Source: Cannabis sativa
Lineage: Eukaryota > Streptophyta > Magnoliopsida > Rosales > Cannabaceae
Direction: 5' to 3'
Assembly (NCBI RefSeq): GCF_029168945.1
Contig: NC_083604.1
Span: 76,576,733 to 76,640,732, forward strand
DNA length: 64,000 nt
Below, in pieces: positions 11,146 through 22,119 of this stretch. The position numbers were made by a program, and so were the translations under genes. The notes beneath the pieces are model-generated. The model did no database searches, had not been told where the DNA came from, and worked only from the letters and a program-made list of their open reading frames with translations. Position 1 is the stretch's first letter. Each line of letters begins with the position of its first letter.

Positions 11146-12085
11146 TTTTTTTTTTTTTTTGGAAAGAACCTCAAGTTCATTAACAAAGGAAAGAGCTGGG
11201 ATTCACAGGGGCTAATCCCTCCCCAATTACATTGATTAGAGGAGTTTGACCTTTTCTAGCCTCAATGGCCAAGTGATTTACCAGCAAGGTATTTTTTCTT
11301 TTAACAAAAACAATGTTGCAGCTTTCAAAAGTATCAGAAAAAGAAGGGTAAATACCATTTTGGACCCTCTGTTTTACAAAAGTTACCAATTGGACCTTGC
11401 GTTTTGTTAAATGACAAAATGGACCATGTATTTTCTAAAATAGTATAAATAGGACCCTGAATTGATTTTTTGTCAAAATAAAGTTTAATTATAATCTGAT
11501 CTAAAAGTGCTATGACAAAACTGTTTATATTTTTTGTATCTGTGCGTATTAAGCATTGTCTTCAAGTTGGTTGTATTAAAAAAAAAATTGTCAAAAATTA
11601 AGCTCAGGGTCCTATTTTTACTATTTTAGAAAATACAAGGTCCATTTTGTCATTTAACAAAACACAGGGTCCAATCTGTAACTTTTGCAAAACACAGGGT
11701 CCAAAATGGTATTTACCCGAAAAAGAAAGATAGGAGAGGCTTTGAACCGCAACAGAGCTTTGAAACGTAACAGAGCAATTAGAGAAAATAGTAATGTTGT
11801 TTCACTCGAGGTATTTTGCCCACCCAAGAGCCAAATGAATTGCAGAGAGTTCAACATTGAAAGGTGAGGAGCTCACACCAGCAATGGTCGACAGTCGCCA
11901 ATGGTTAAACTTGGGGTCAAGAGCAATAGCAACAACACCATACATGCCATATTTGAAACACTCGTCCACAAAGAAGCACTGATTGATGGAGGTTCAATGC
12001 AAGAGAGCAAGTTATGGTTCTGAGATTGCCAAGAGTAGGATTGCTGAATTCTATAAACCTGAGCCAAATCTCGTGATGAAAGAAC
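11146..12085 (-). mobile_element. LINE 3' fragment (RNase H end), interrupted by a MITE
   Basis: Read on the minus strand, about 12000-11810 encodes an RNase H-like segment (CFFVDECFKYGMYGVVAIAL, then FNVELSAIHLALGWAKYLE) that ends at a stop. It continues beyond the inserted MITE as SDTFESCNIVFVKRKN and NHLAIEARKG, the usual C-terminal part of a plant LINE RNase H. A 15-base T run at 11146-11160 is the poly(A) tail of this minus-strand element. A frameshift lies near 11990. The upstream limit (about 12085) is approximate. It is a truncated, dead copy. Confidence 0.7.
11346..11718. mobile_element. Mutator-type MITE (GGGTAAATACC family), copy 1
   Basis: This 373-bp fold-back element has ends GGGTAAATACCATTTTGGAC and its inverse, with arms of about 135 bases. 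It is flanked by the perfect 9-bp target duplication GAAAAAGAA (11337-11345 and 11719-11727). A 9-bp duplication is the mark of Mutator-superfamily transposition. It has no coding capacity. It sits inside the LINE fragment and so is younger than it. Two other copies are at 22120-22463 (complete) and 29370-29628 (truncated). Confidence 0.9.
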
Positions 12086-12733
12086 TATATACTACAAAAA
12101 TAGTTTTTCTCCAAGTTTTTAAATAGTCATTTAAAGTATTCCTGTCGGTTTCTATAACCGTCGTCTATACAAACGTGTATGCACCTATAATGCAAAATAC
12201 TCAAAGATAGATCGTGAGTAAACAAATAAAATCAAGAAATTATAAATAAGACAAGAGATTATAATGGTTTAGTAAGAGCTCGGTCTGCTTAGTCCATTTT
12301 TGACAATAATTTTAGCTTAGTTTATTTAATTTAGATCACTCATTTATATAGAAAGCAATCATCCGTTTGGATTTACATAGCCAAACAAGAACGTTATTAC
12401 ATTAATTATGCAAATTAATAACAAAAATCGTTTAAAGAATAAATGAAAGAACAATTTTGACCCTTTTTTGATTGATTGCCTAAACGCTCGTGACTTGTTA
12501 AGTCTCACATTGACTATTCATATTCTAAACACTCGAGCTCACAGATTCTTTGGTGTTATTCACATATTGGGCCTTCGAGCCTATAATTGCGATTAAATAA
12601 TTGAATGCCTACGATTACCCTGATCGCATGTTTGAGCATTCATGTGTTGAAAACCTAGAACTTGCGAGTCTTAATGGTTTGTCTAATTTTTCAACACATG
12701 AATGCTCAAATATGCGATCGGGCCTATATCTGC
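12086..12733. other. Gene-free DNA that hosts the copia insertion
   Basis: No gene is visible. It starts with TACTACAAAAATAG, which faintly resembles a CACTA-type terminus, but no partner end was found. Its one notable structure is the long hairpin at 12622-12720. The sequence resumes at 18115 beyond the copia element. Confidence 0.4.
12622..12720. repeat. Near-perfect 32-bp stem hairpin
   Basis: The left arm (GATCGCATGTTTGAGCATTC onward, 12622-12653) and the right arm (12688-12720) are inverted copies with about one mismatch over 32 bases, separated by a loop of about 34 bases. It may be the core of a small fold-back element or a small-RNA hairpin; the sequence does not decide between these. 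Confidence 0.8.
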
Positions 12734-12738
12734 CCATT

Positions 12739-12978
12739 TATTAACTAACTGTGTGTTTTCTAAATTCTGTTTTACTTAGTTAGTTAGTTCTGTTAGTTTC
12801 TTAACTAACTCTTGCTTTTGCCTTGTAATACAGTCATATAAATAAAGGGTTATTGGCTCAGTTTTGAGCTAAGCTTTTCAGCAATTCTCTCTGTTTTCTT
12901 TTCTCTCTGAGTTTCTTTTCTCTGGTTTCTACCATTCCTGGTTTCTACCTTTTCTGTTTTGCTGGTTTAGCTTCTACA
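12739..12978 (+). repeat. 5' LTR of the copia element
   Basis: 240 bp, with a TATA-like CATATAAATAAAG at about 12836-12848 for U3-driven transcription. It is rich in TTAGTTAGTT and TCTCT motifs. It ends in TTCTACA directly before the primer-binding site. Confidence 0.95.
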
Positions 12979-12987
12979 TGGTATCAG
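12979..12987 (+). promoter_or_regulatory. Primer-binding site (initiator tRNA-Met type)
   Basis: TGGTATCAG immediately follows the 5' LTR. It is complementary to the 3' end of plant initiator methionine tRNA, the usual primer of copia elements. The gag start codon follows only about 10 bases later. Confidence 0.9.
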
Positions 12988-12996
12988 TCGCCTTCA

Positions 12997-14421
12997 ATGG
13001 AGTCGTCGATTCCACCCTCCGATCCTCCTCAGACGGTCACCGCCCCTGCACCAGACCAGTCTGCTCAATCTTCCGATTCTGCCCCCTCTGTTTGGAATCC
13101 GTTCTCTAGTTCCCTCTCCACTTCTCTAACGATCAAGCTTGATCGTACAAACTTCCTTTCTTGGAAGTCTCAGGTGGTTCCAACGGTGATTGGTCATGAC
13201 CTAGATGACATTTTGTTCAGTGGTATCTCTCCTCCCCAATTCTTGGTTAATGGTACTAACAACCCTGCCTATCATCAATGGAAGAAACGTGATCAGCTGC
13301 TCTTATCATGGATTCGTTCCTCTATGACTGAAGGAGTCCTTGCCTCAGTTGCCAATCACCAAACCTCTTCTGCAGTTTGGCATGCTCTTGAGCAACGATT
13401 TGCGAGTCAATCTAGGGCAAGATTACTCCAATTGAAAGGTCAGTTTTCCCATGTTCACAAAGGCAATCTGTCTATTTCGGAATATATTGAAAAAGTTCAG
13501 TCTCTTGCTGATTCCCTTCTTCTTGCTGGTTCTACTATAAGTGAACAAGATATTGTGCTTCAGATCTTGAATGGATTAGGGGCTGAGTTTGATCCCATTG
13601 TCTCTGGAATTACTTCAAGAAGTGATTCTTTAACCCTTGATGAAGTTCAAGCCCTTCTCTTGTCTCATGAAAGCCGGTTAGAGCACCATAGCTCTATGAC
13701 CGATCTTTCCATGAAACTCCAAGCCAATCTCACCGTAGGCAACAACCGACCCAACTCAGGGAGATACATCCCACCACCTGCTCGTGGAAATTACTCTGAC
13801 AACTCTTCAAGAAACGCTGGGAAGAATTTATCTCGTGGTCCTTTTAGTCTTCAAACCAGGCTCATCTGTCAATTGTGCTTCAAAAGTGGACACACTGCTG
13901 CTGTGTGCCACTATCGCTTTGACAAGAACTTCGTTCCTCCTAAGTCTGCTCCTCCTCGAGCATATCTCACTGAGCTTGAAGCTGACAGTGACAATCAGGT
14001 ACATAATACTACCATTTTACCTGACTTTGGAGATGACCATCTGTGGTTTGTTGATACAGGGGCCAATGTTCATGTTACAAATGGTTCAGAGTCTCTTGAC
14101 AATCCCTCTCCCTATGCTGGTACTGAGGCACTTTCTGTAGGCGATGGTAAGACCCTTCTTATCACTCACAGAGGTTCTTCCTCTCTGTCTACTCCCTCTT
14201 CTCATGCTTTAAATTTACATTCAGTTTTAAATGTGCCTGCCATCAAAAAGAATTTAATTAGTGTGTCTAAGCTTACTAATGACAATAATGTGTATCTTGA
14301 ATTTCACAAAAATTGTTGTTTTGTCAAGGACAAACTCACTGGAGCTGTTCTTCTCAAAGGACCAGTTAAAGATGGCCTATATGTGCTTGGTGACTCTAGC
14401 CACCATTCTCATACACTTTAG
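12997..14421 (+). pseudogene. copia gag and protease, truncated by the pol deletion
   Basis: 474 codons. The gag domain (UBN2/retrotran_gag type) covers about residues 45-250, with LDRTNFLSWKSQV and the helical region around LQLKGQFSHVHKGNLSISEY. A CCHC zinc knuckle (CQLCFKSGHTAAVCHY) lies near residue 290. The aspartic protease motif is LWFVDTGANVHVTNG near residue 350, where most copia elements have DSGA. The frame is open but ends at TAG just where a deletion removes the pre-integrase and first half of integrase, so no full polyprotein can be made. Confidence 0.9.
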
Positions 14422-15365
14422 TGTATTAGATTGGGGTGGGGAGTACAGACCATTTGCTAGATTTTTACATGACCAAGGAATCCATTTTCAACATCCTTGT
14501 CCTCATGACCATGAACAAAATGGAAGAGCTGAGCGGAAGCATAGACATATTACTGAAACTGGTTTGGTTTTACTTGCTCAATCTGGTCTTTCTTTGTCTT
14601 ACTGGTGGTATGCTTTCCAATGTGCTGTATTTACCATTAATAGACTTCCTACAGTTGTTCTTGGCTTCAAGAGCCCCTATGAAAGTTTGTTTGGCAGCCT
14701 ACCTGATTACAAGATTCTCAAACCTTTTGGGTGTGCTTGTTTTCCACATTTGAGACCTTACAACAATCACAAACTTGAGTTCAGATCAGATCAATGTATC
14801 TTTCTTGGATACTCTTCTCATCATAAAGGGTACTTGTGTGAACATTCTAAAGGCCGGCTCTATATTGCAAGAAATGTGGTGTTCAATGAACGAACTTTTC
14901 CTGCCTTTGAAGCCTCCTCTAACACTCAGGTACTGTCTTCTCCATCTTTACCTACTGCTGCATTTACTTTTCCCACTGCTACTTCTAATACTGCTCCAAT
15001 TTTTGGTTGTGCTGCTGTTCCTTCTTACAACCTGACTACACAAGTGTCTTCATCTCCAATTCAACACCAGCAACCCGCCATTACCAACCATCGCCCTGCT
15101 CCTACCACTCAACAACCAGAAATACACAATCCCCAACCCCCATCTCAAACCCAACAGCCTGAAACAACAACCCAGCCACCTATACACTCACTTCAACAGC
15201 CTGAAGCAACAACCCACCAGCCTATACACTCATCTCAGCAGCCTGAAACCTCAACCCAACAGCCTATACACTCATCTCAGCAACCTGAAACCTCAATCCA
15301 ACAGCCTGTTCAACCACTGCAACAACCTCAATATTCAAACCAGCTTTCTAAATCATTCCACCAGC
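14422..15365 (+). pseudogene. copia integrase, C-terminal part only
   Basis: The sequence begins at DWGGEYRPF, which carries the second catalytic Asp, followed by the catalytic Glu in NGRAERKH and the usual [13 protein letters not shown] and [13 protein letters not shown] segments. The HHCC zinc finger, the pre-integrase domain and the first catalytic Asp are missing. A frame change accompanies the junction. A Gln/Pro-rich linker with repeated [11 protein letters not shown] units (about 15060-15340) leads toward the RT and is broken by the nested element. Confidence 0.85.
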
Positions 15366-16147
15366 TAGGGGTGTACATCAAACCGCTCAAACCGCTCAAA
15401 CCGCCCGCACCGCACCGCACCGCAAAAAAAATGCGGTTTGAAATTCTTCGCGGTGCGGTTGCGGTTTGAATTTTTCCCAAACCGCGCGGTGCGGTGCGGT
15501 TTGCGGTTTTGAATTATTAAACCGCGATTCAAACCGCACCGCACCGCATCTTTTAAAATTTCAATTTTTATATTTATTTTATTAAGCCCATACATATGAG
15601 CCCAACCCAAGCCTATAAATCTTAGGGCAAAATCCATAACTCTTCACAAACCCTCTCTTCTTAGCAACAAACCCAAGTCCATACATGTGTATTAAAATTT
15701 GGAGTTGGAAGTTTGTGTTTGTTTTATTTTTAATCTATTGATGTAAGTATGTTAGTTGTACATTTATATTGTTGTTAGAACTTAATTAGTTTCAAGTTTG
15801 TTATTTTGATTTAAGTGTGTTGTTGAAACTTTAAAAAGATTATTGATTTATTGTTGTTATTATAACTTTTATTAGTCTCAAGTTTGTTGTATTTTCTTAA
15901 GTGTTTTGGAATAATTATATTAATGATAGTTTAATTATTTTATGATTATTTCAAAAAAAAATTGTGATAGTTCAAACCGCATAAACCGCAAAAACCGCAC
16001 CGCACCGCATCATTTTTTGCGGTGCGATTTTTGCGGTTTTTTAGTATCGCGGTGCGGGTGCGGTTTGGAAAATTAGGAAAACCGTATGTGCGGGTTAGTT
16101 TGAAAAAATGGTTAAAAACTGCACAACCCGCACCGCGAACACCCCTA
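15366..16147. mobile_element. Non-autonomous hAT-type element nested in the copia
   Basis: This 782-bp element has short terminal inverted repeats (TAGGGGTGT and ACACCCCTA) and the perfect 8-bp target duplication CCACCAGC (15358-15365 and 16148-16155), the hallmark of hAT transposition. Both subterminal regions are packed with AACCGC and ACCGCACCGC motifs in both orientations, while the middle is AT-rich. No transposase is encoded. The copia reading frame is the same on both sides of the element, so the insertion itself caused this break. Confidence 0.93.
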
Positions 16148-16155
16148 CCACCAGC

Positions 16156-17879
16156 AGCCCCATAACTCATCTCAGCAGCATTCTTCTGGTGTTTTGTCTC
16201 CAACACATGACTCAAGCATGTTATCTCGAGTTCACCACATGAAAACAAGGTCTCAAAGTGGAATATACAAACCTAAAGCATACTTATCTACTAGACATCC
16301 TTTTCCCGAATCTCTTGTTCCTACTGAACCAAGAACAGTCCAACAAGCTCTTAAAGATCCCAAATGGTTTCAATCTATGCAAAAGGAGAATACTGCCTTG
16401 ATTCGATCACACACTTGGACTCTTGTTCCTTATGAGCCGCATATGCATGTTATTGACAACAAGTGGGTGTATCGGATAAAACTTAATGCTGATGGCTCCC
16501 TCAATACATACAAATCCAGGTTAGTCGCCAAAGGATATTTACAAACACCTGGGATTGATTATGAGGACACTTTCAGCCCTGTGGTTAAACCAGTTACAGT
16601 TCGAACTGTTCTCACTCTTGCTGTCACTTCAGCATGGATTGTTAGGCAATTGGATGTTAGTAATGCCTTTTTAAATGACGATCTCCAAGAAACAGTGTAT
16701 ATGAGACAACCAAGAGGTTTTGAAGATCCAACCAACCCGACTCATGTCTGTAAGTTGCATAAAGCTCTTTATGGTTTGAAGCAAGCTCCACGGGCTTGGA
16801 ATGAGAAATTGAGGCACACGTTGTTGCAGTTGGGTTGTCATGCTTCAAAATCAGACACATCTCTCTTTGTTTATGGATCTGATGCAAACCTGATTATCCT
16901 CCTTGTGTATGTAGATGACATACTGGTTACTGGTCCTAATTCTAGTCTCATTTCAAAACTGATTGCTGATTTGAACACCTCTTTTGCCTTGAAAGACCTC
17001 GGCCCTATTCACTATTTTCTTGGCATTGAGATTTTTCGAGATGCTACAGGGATGTATCTTTCTCAAAGCAAGTATGTAATTGATTTGCTTGTTCGACTTC
17101 AGCTTGATGGTGCTAAAAGTTGTCCCAATCCAACTAGTTCTACTCAAAAGTTATCTTTGGCCGATGTAGACCCGTTTCATGACATAACTCTTTATAGAAG
17201 CACTCTTGGTGCTCTCCAATATCTCACACTCACTCGGCCTGATGTTGCTTTTATCATAAATAAACTGAGTCAGTTTATTCATGCACCAACTGTCAACCAC
17301 TGGGAAGCTTGTAAGCGCCTTTTTCGATATCTAAAGGGCACTCTCTCTCTCGGTCTCTTTCTTAGACCAGCAGCTTCTATGGACATTTGTGCTTATTCCG
17401 ATGCTGATTGGGCCAGTTGTGTTGATGATCGAAGATCAACGGGAGGTTATGTGGTGTTTCTTGGAGGAAATCTAGTGTCTTGGAGTGCAAAGAAGCAGAA
17501 TGTTGTCGCTCGCTCAAGTACTGAAAGTGAATTTCGCAGCCTTGCCAACACTTCTGCTGAAATCAAATGGCTGGTCAACTTGTTATCTGAGTTACACATT
17601 AAACCAGCCCTCACACCAGTCATTTGGGTTGATAATCAAGGAGCAGCTGCACTTGCAGCTAATCCCATTTTCCATGCCCGAAGTAAGCACATAGAGATAG
17701 ATCTTCACTTCATCAGAGATCAGATAATGGCCAAGGAGATTTCTGTCAGATATGTTCCAGCACTTGATCAAGTTGCTGATTCTCTTACCAAACCTCTCTC
17801 CAAAGATCGGTTCTTATATCTTCGAGGCAAACTCAATATGGCTGCAACCCCTTTTCGTTTGAGGGGGGATATTAACTAA
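16156..17879 (+). pseudogene. copia reverse transcriptase and RNase H
   Basis: An open frame of about 570 codons. The RT domain starts near [11 protein letters not shown] and has [12 protein letters not shown] and the catalytic YVDD (in [12 protein letters not shown]). RNase H follows, with [16 protein letters not shown], the catalytic Glu in [10 protein letters not shown] and an ADSLTKPL end motif. There are no internal stops. The usual NAFL(N/H)G has Asp in place of Gly here. It is separated from gag and integrase by the hAT insertion and by the deletion upstream. Confidence 0.92.
17861..17869 (+). promoter_or_regulatory. Polypurine tract
   Basis: GAGGGGGGA abuts the 3' LTR and would prime plus-strand synthesis. 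The minus-strand copia at 58145-63178 has the same G-rich run at the equivalent place. Confidence 0.85.
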
Positions 17880-18109
17880 CTATGTGTTTTCTAAATTCTG
17901 TTTTACTTAGTTAGTTAGTTCTGTTAGTTTCTTAACTAACTCTTGGTTTTGCCTTGTAATACAGTCATATAAATAAAGGGTTATTGGCTCAGTTTTGAGC
18001 TAAGCTTTTCAGCAATTCTCTCTGTTTTCTTTTCTCTCTGAGTTTCTTTTCTCTGATTTCTACCATTCCTGGTTTCTACCTTTTCTGTTTTGCTGGTTTA
18101 GCTTCGACA
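17870..18109 (+). repeat. 3' LTR of the copia element
   Basis: 240 bp, matching the 5' LTR except for 4 substitutions, and followed by the target duplication CCATT. Confidence 0.95.
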
Positions 18110-18114
18110 CCATT

Positions 18115-19931
18115 ACATATAATCAATATATGTGTGACCAATACTAATTTTTCTCGATTGTACTTTTTATCAACTATACTAAACATAGCGTGCGATTAGA
18201 CTTTATCTCGATAACACATTCTCGCAAATCTATGTCATGCGAGATTAGCTGGAATTATTTGTTGACACATCATTCTTTTTATTAGAAACCGAATTCACTT
18301 GTCAACTATCTACGAGACTATACTTTTATTGTTAGATAAAAAATTCACGCGTCTCAACTATTTACTAGACTATAACAAAAAGCACCAAATGAAATGAAAG
18401 GGAAGGATTGAATTTTTATGTTATGATGTCATGAATACTTACTACTGCAAGTACAAACTGAGACAACAGTACAGTACTCCTGTTGTAATTTCTAGTATAA
18501 TTAATCCCAATATACAAGATGATTATCCAACGGTGTGTAAACAAGAGATGATGATTTTGATTTTTAAGCATGCTTCATAAAACAATAGTGACAGATTTGT
18601 CTATATTACATTTAAGAATCTAAGAGAGAGTGGAGTTTAATTGAGTTATTGGGGAAAGGAGGAATCTCAGACTGATACCGTGTGGGTGGGTGTATCCTAT
18701 TCCTATATATCTATCTATTCCTACTTACTAGACTAGTACTGCTACTGTAAAAGACTTAACAACTCTATCTATCTACCAAAAAATATGGCTCACTACTTTT
18801 AGTTTTCCTCACACCACATTAGGTAATTTTATAATGACATTGGCGTGACCTTTACGAAATTATATACAATATTATGACCCTAACTAAGGATCGATCATTT
18901 CGATTCACACCAAATAAGACTTAGAAAATCTCCTATTGGCTAAATTCTAATGTAATATTATGACAAAATTAAAAGAAAATTACAATTTTATAAATATTAA
19001 ATATTTATGTCCTTAAAAATAAATATTAAACTTATGTTTCTTACAAACTTAAAACTTTATATAATTATAATATCATCTAAGGGAGTGGGTGATACGAGTT
19101 GGGCGGAAAATTGATGAAAAATTAAACTAACACCAGCAAAGTGCGACTAAGTAAAAATCTAACCACATGATAAACTATTAAGAGTTAGTCTCACATTATT
19201 AATGTATGAAAATAAATTGTGATATATAAGATAATAAGCTACCATTGTCAATTATTTTTAAAATGAAACCTCTCTTATCATATCTCAAATTCTAATCTAA
19301 ACCACATTTAAATTAATAATTTATATGTAAAAAAAACAATAAACATAACCATAAATGCTTTTTGGTTGCTGTTAATGATTAATATTCAATTCAAGCGTTT
19401 TATTGGTTAAATCATTGGTCAAGTCAAGAGAGCTGTCTCTCTCTTTCTCTCTTGGAGTTGTTTTAATTCTATTAGTTAAATCCGTGTTCCCTGTCAAAAC
19501 GACATCGTCCACCAAAACTGCGGACTCCTTGGAACAAAAATTGGGTCCCATCCCATTGATTCCAGTCTCACGCCGGGCCCACCCACTCTCTTTTTCTCTT
19601 TAAAAAAAATATATCCTAATTAAAACTAATATTTAATTAGTTTTAGAATAATACAAAATCACTATCAATTATATCATCAACAATCAACCCATTAATTGTA
19701 TGTTATTTTTATTTTTAAATAACGAGATTATTTCAAAGACAAATTATAGTAATGAAAAAAACACAACTTAAATTATCTATGCCACGTGAAAAATGCATGA
19801 AATAGACAAATTCACGTAGGAAATTAAACACTTCATTGATTTTATATATACTAATAATACATAAATACTAATTAATTACTAGTTTAATTATATTAATTAT
19901 AACAAGTTGTTTTGGGTGATGATGAAAGAGG
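18115..19931. other. Gene-free intergenic DNA
   Basis: It continues the sequence interrupted by the copia element, then runs AT-rich to the OVATE family gene. The short open frame at 19403-19603 has no domain. The last 100-200 bases are probably the 3' UTR of the minus-strand gene. Confidence 0.45.
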
Positions 19932-21125
19932 TCATGTCTGAGTACTAGAAAACAAAATTTCCCAAATCTCAGAGAAAGCTCGGACGATAATCCCATGGTG
20001 ATCTCTGGAATTAAGAGACAAGAAACAATGCAAGAGCTGTTCCAAATCTTTATCTTCAAACATTTGTTTCTCCAAAATCATTTCCATCATAGACCTCTTA
20101 AAATCCTCGTAAGGATCAGCCGATTTCTTCACCACAGCAAAACTCTCCCTCACTTTCCCATCCACACTACAAGGAATCATCCTCTGAAACATCGAAAGCC
20201 TCGCCGGACTACTACTGCTCTCCGAAGACGACGACAAAGATTTCCTCATCCCCTGTTTGGAAACGCACCGTTTTGATGATTTCTTCCTCTTCTTTTTTTT
20301 CTTATTATTATTATTACTATAATTGGTGTGATCCAGTGTGGTCTCGCGTATGGTTTCTAACTGTGTGTTGAATAATTCTGAAGAGGAATAATCAGTTGTG
20401 GTGGAGAAGCTTCTAGAAGATGAGACCAAAGTCTCTGTTTCTTCTTCGTCGTTTAATTCGTTATTGTAGTTTATTATTTCGTCGTTGCTGAAAATTCCAC
20501 TCTCGGCTGAAGAAGTGCTGATTCTGAATAGTATAGATCTAGCGACTGATGATGTCGTTTTCCTTTTGGATCGTCGTTTCTTCTTCTTCTTTCTAAATTT
20601 AGTTTCGGCTGAAGAAGGAGGCGGAGGAGGAGGAAGGAAAACGTCGTCGTTTTCGGTTTCGGAACGCCCTGAAACAGAGGAAGTGTAGACTTTTCGGCGA
20701 GCAGGGGTTTCGAATACGACGTCGTTTTCGAACACATTTTCTATCACGTGCCAGTTGTTGTCTTGTTCACGTGACGATTTTTTTGTCGTTGTAATACCGA
20801 TATTGTCCTCTTCTTCGTCGTGGTCGGAGTGAGTGGGTTGCGAATTTGATCTGCTGCGACAGCATCCCGCGGAAAGGAATGCGGAAGACACGTGGCGTTT
20901 CAGGAAAGAACGGTGGGTAGTGGTAGTTGTGGTCGAGGTTGTGATGGTGTGTGATGAGCGGTGGTTTGGAAGTAGTACTGTGGGGTTGACCGTAGAGAAT
21001 CGGAAGAAAGATGGGAGTAGTGGATTATTATTGGAAGAGGGGTCTTTGGAATTGGAACCACCACAAGGATTGATAGAAAAAATGATTTTGGAAATTCGAA
21101 GCTTGAAGTTGAAACGTTTGGCCAT
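19932..21125 (-). CDS. OVATE family protein (transcriptional repressor)
   Basis: Single exon, 397 aa from the chosen start. The C-terminal OVATE domain (about the last 75 residues) contains VRESFAVVKKSADPYEDF, MMEMILEKQMFE, LEQLLHCFLSLN and FSEIWEILF. OVATE proteins act in the nucleus as repressors with TALE homeodomain and TRM partners and shape organs and secondary walls. The N terminus MAKRFNFKLRISKIIFSINPC resembles the AtOFP6-8 group. The middle is low-complexity (poly-Ser, poly-Asn, Lys-rich nuclear-localisation-like blocks KKKKKRRSKRK and KKKKKRKKSSKR, and a Pro run). An upstream in-frame ATG at 21209 exists, but it lies only about 10 bases from the TATA box and would fall outside the transcript, so the ATG at 21125 is preferred. 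Confidence 0.92.
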   Translation of the reverse strand: MAKRFNFKLRISKIIFSINPCGGSNSKDPSSNNNPLLPSFFRFSTVNPTVLLPNHRSSHTITTSTTTTTTHRSFLKRHVSSAFLSAGCCRSRSNSQPTHSDHDEEEDNIGITTTKKSSREQDNNWHVIENVFENDVVFETPARRKVYTSSVSGRSETENDDVFLPPPPPPSSAETKFRKKKKKRRSKRKTTSSVARSILFRISTSSAESGIFSNDEIINYNNELNDEEETETLVSSSRSFSTTTDYSSSELFNTQLETIRETTLDHTNYSNNNNKKKKKRKKSSKRCVSKQGMRKSLSSSSESSSSPARLSMFQRMIPCSVDGKVRESFAVVKKSADPYEDFKRSMMEMILEKQMFEDKDLEQLLHCFLSLNSRDHHGIIVRAFSEIWEILFSSTQT

Positions 21126-21217
21126 TTTTTTCTTCTTACCTAGTTTTGTTTGGGAGCGTAAATATGGGGTAAAAAATGAAATGCCAAAGGATGAAACTTT
21201 GTCTGTCAAAAGTAGGG

Positions 21218-21227
21218 TTTATATAGG
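21218..21227 (-). promoter_or_regulatory. TATA box of the OVATE family gene
   Basis: On the minus strand the sequence reads CCTATATAAAC about 95 bases before the preferred start. A transcription start near 21190 would give a leader of about 65 bases. Confidence 0.6.
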
Positions 21228-21229
21228 AG

Positions 21230-22119
21230 CCATAGATAGAGTGTCAAATCTTATTAAAATGCAATTTTAAGCTGTTTTTTAATTTTTATTTTATTTCTTA
21301 TAATTAATAAATCAATAAATAACTGAGACTTGCTATGCTATTATAAATAAACCAGTATAAACTACATAAAGTATTGTTAATTTTTAAGGGTAAAAAAATC
21401 CAATATATATAATGGCGGAGCTAAAATTTAAGTTGAGAGAATAAGGGATATTTTTTTTTTAATTATAGGAGGCATACTTTATTTTTTACATGACATAATA
21501 TATTTAAAATTGGTATAAATTTATATTTTTATTGCATTAAATATATTTTAAAGTTAAAAAAGTGATAAGAAAAATATTGACAAAAAAAAGTAAGAGGAAT
21601 TATTTTTTATACTATTTTTTTTTTTCAAATTTACGGGTTGGGTTGCTCTTGTTCCGTTAATTTTTCATGTAGTTTCTGTGGGTTGCTATATGAATTTAAG
21701 TTGCGATTTAAGTTGTTCCATTAGTTGCTATAGGAATTTCTGTGTAGAATTCTATAAAAATAAAAATAAAAAAAATTATTTTAAAATATAAAAATAAAAA
21801 AACTCAAAAAATAATAACATATATACATATAATTAAAAAAAAATGAAATAATTATTTTAACTCTTACCCTTCTAATATACTCCTCTTTTAATTATATTGT
21901 GTTGTTATAATTAGAACCGACAAAGAATACTAAAATCATATTAAGAACCCTTTTTACTAAAGTGAAATTTTGTCACTAAACTGTCTGTTTAACAACATTA
22001 TATACTACTATACTACTATGTAATATGTATAACACTGCTCCTAATTAACGGTACGTGCAATGAAGTGACCCATCGGTGTATATACATATGATCATCTCAT
22101 TTATATTTATATATATATA
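21230..22119. other. Gene-free AT-rich DNA
   Basis: Very AT-rich with T runs and TA repeats. It contains the distal promoter of the OVATE family gene. Nothing else was recognised. Confidence 0.45.

Larger units (their letters stand above)
12739..18109 (+). mobile_element. Ty1-copia LTR retrotransposon, internally deleted, with a nested hAT element
   Basis: Two 240-bp LTRs, a primer-binding site, gag-protease, a partial integrase, reverse transcriptase and RNase H, and a polypurine tract lie in copia order (integrase before RT). The 5-bp target duplication CCATT is perfect (12734-12738 and 18110-18114). The LTRs differ at only 4 of 240 positions by my count, so insertion is recent. The element lacks the N-terminal half of integrase and is interrupted by a 782-bp hAT-type element, so it is not autonomous now. 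LTR ends are TATTAAC...ACA rather than the usual TG...CA. Confidence 0.95.

Noticed and set aside
19932..21209. Longer OVATE family frame starting at 21209
   Set aside because: That ATG is about 10 bases from the TATA box and so upstream of the expected transcript start; the family N terminus begins at the ATG ending at 21125.
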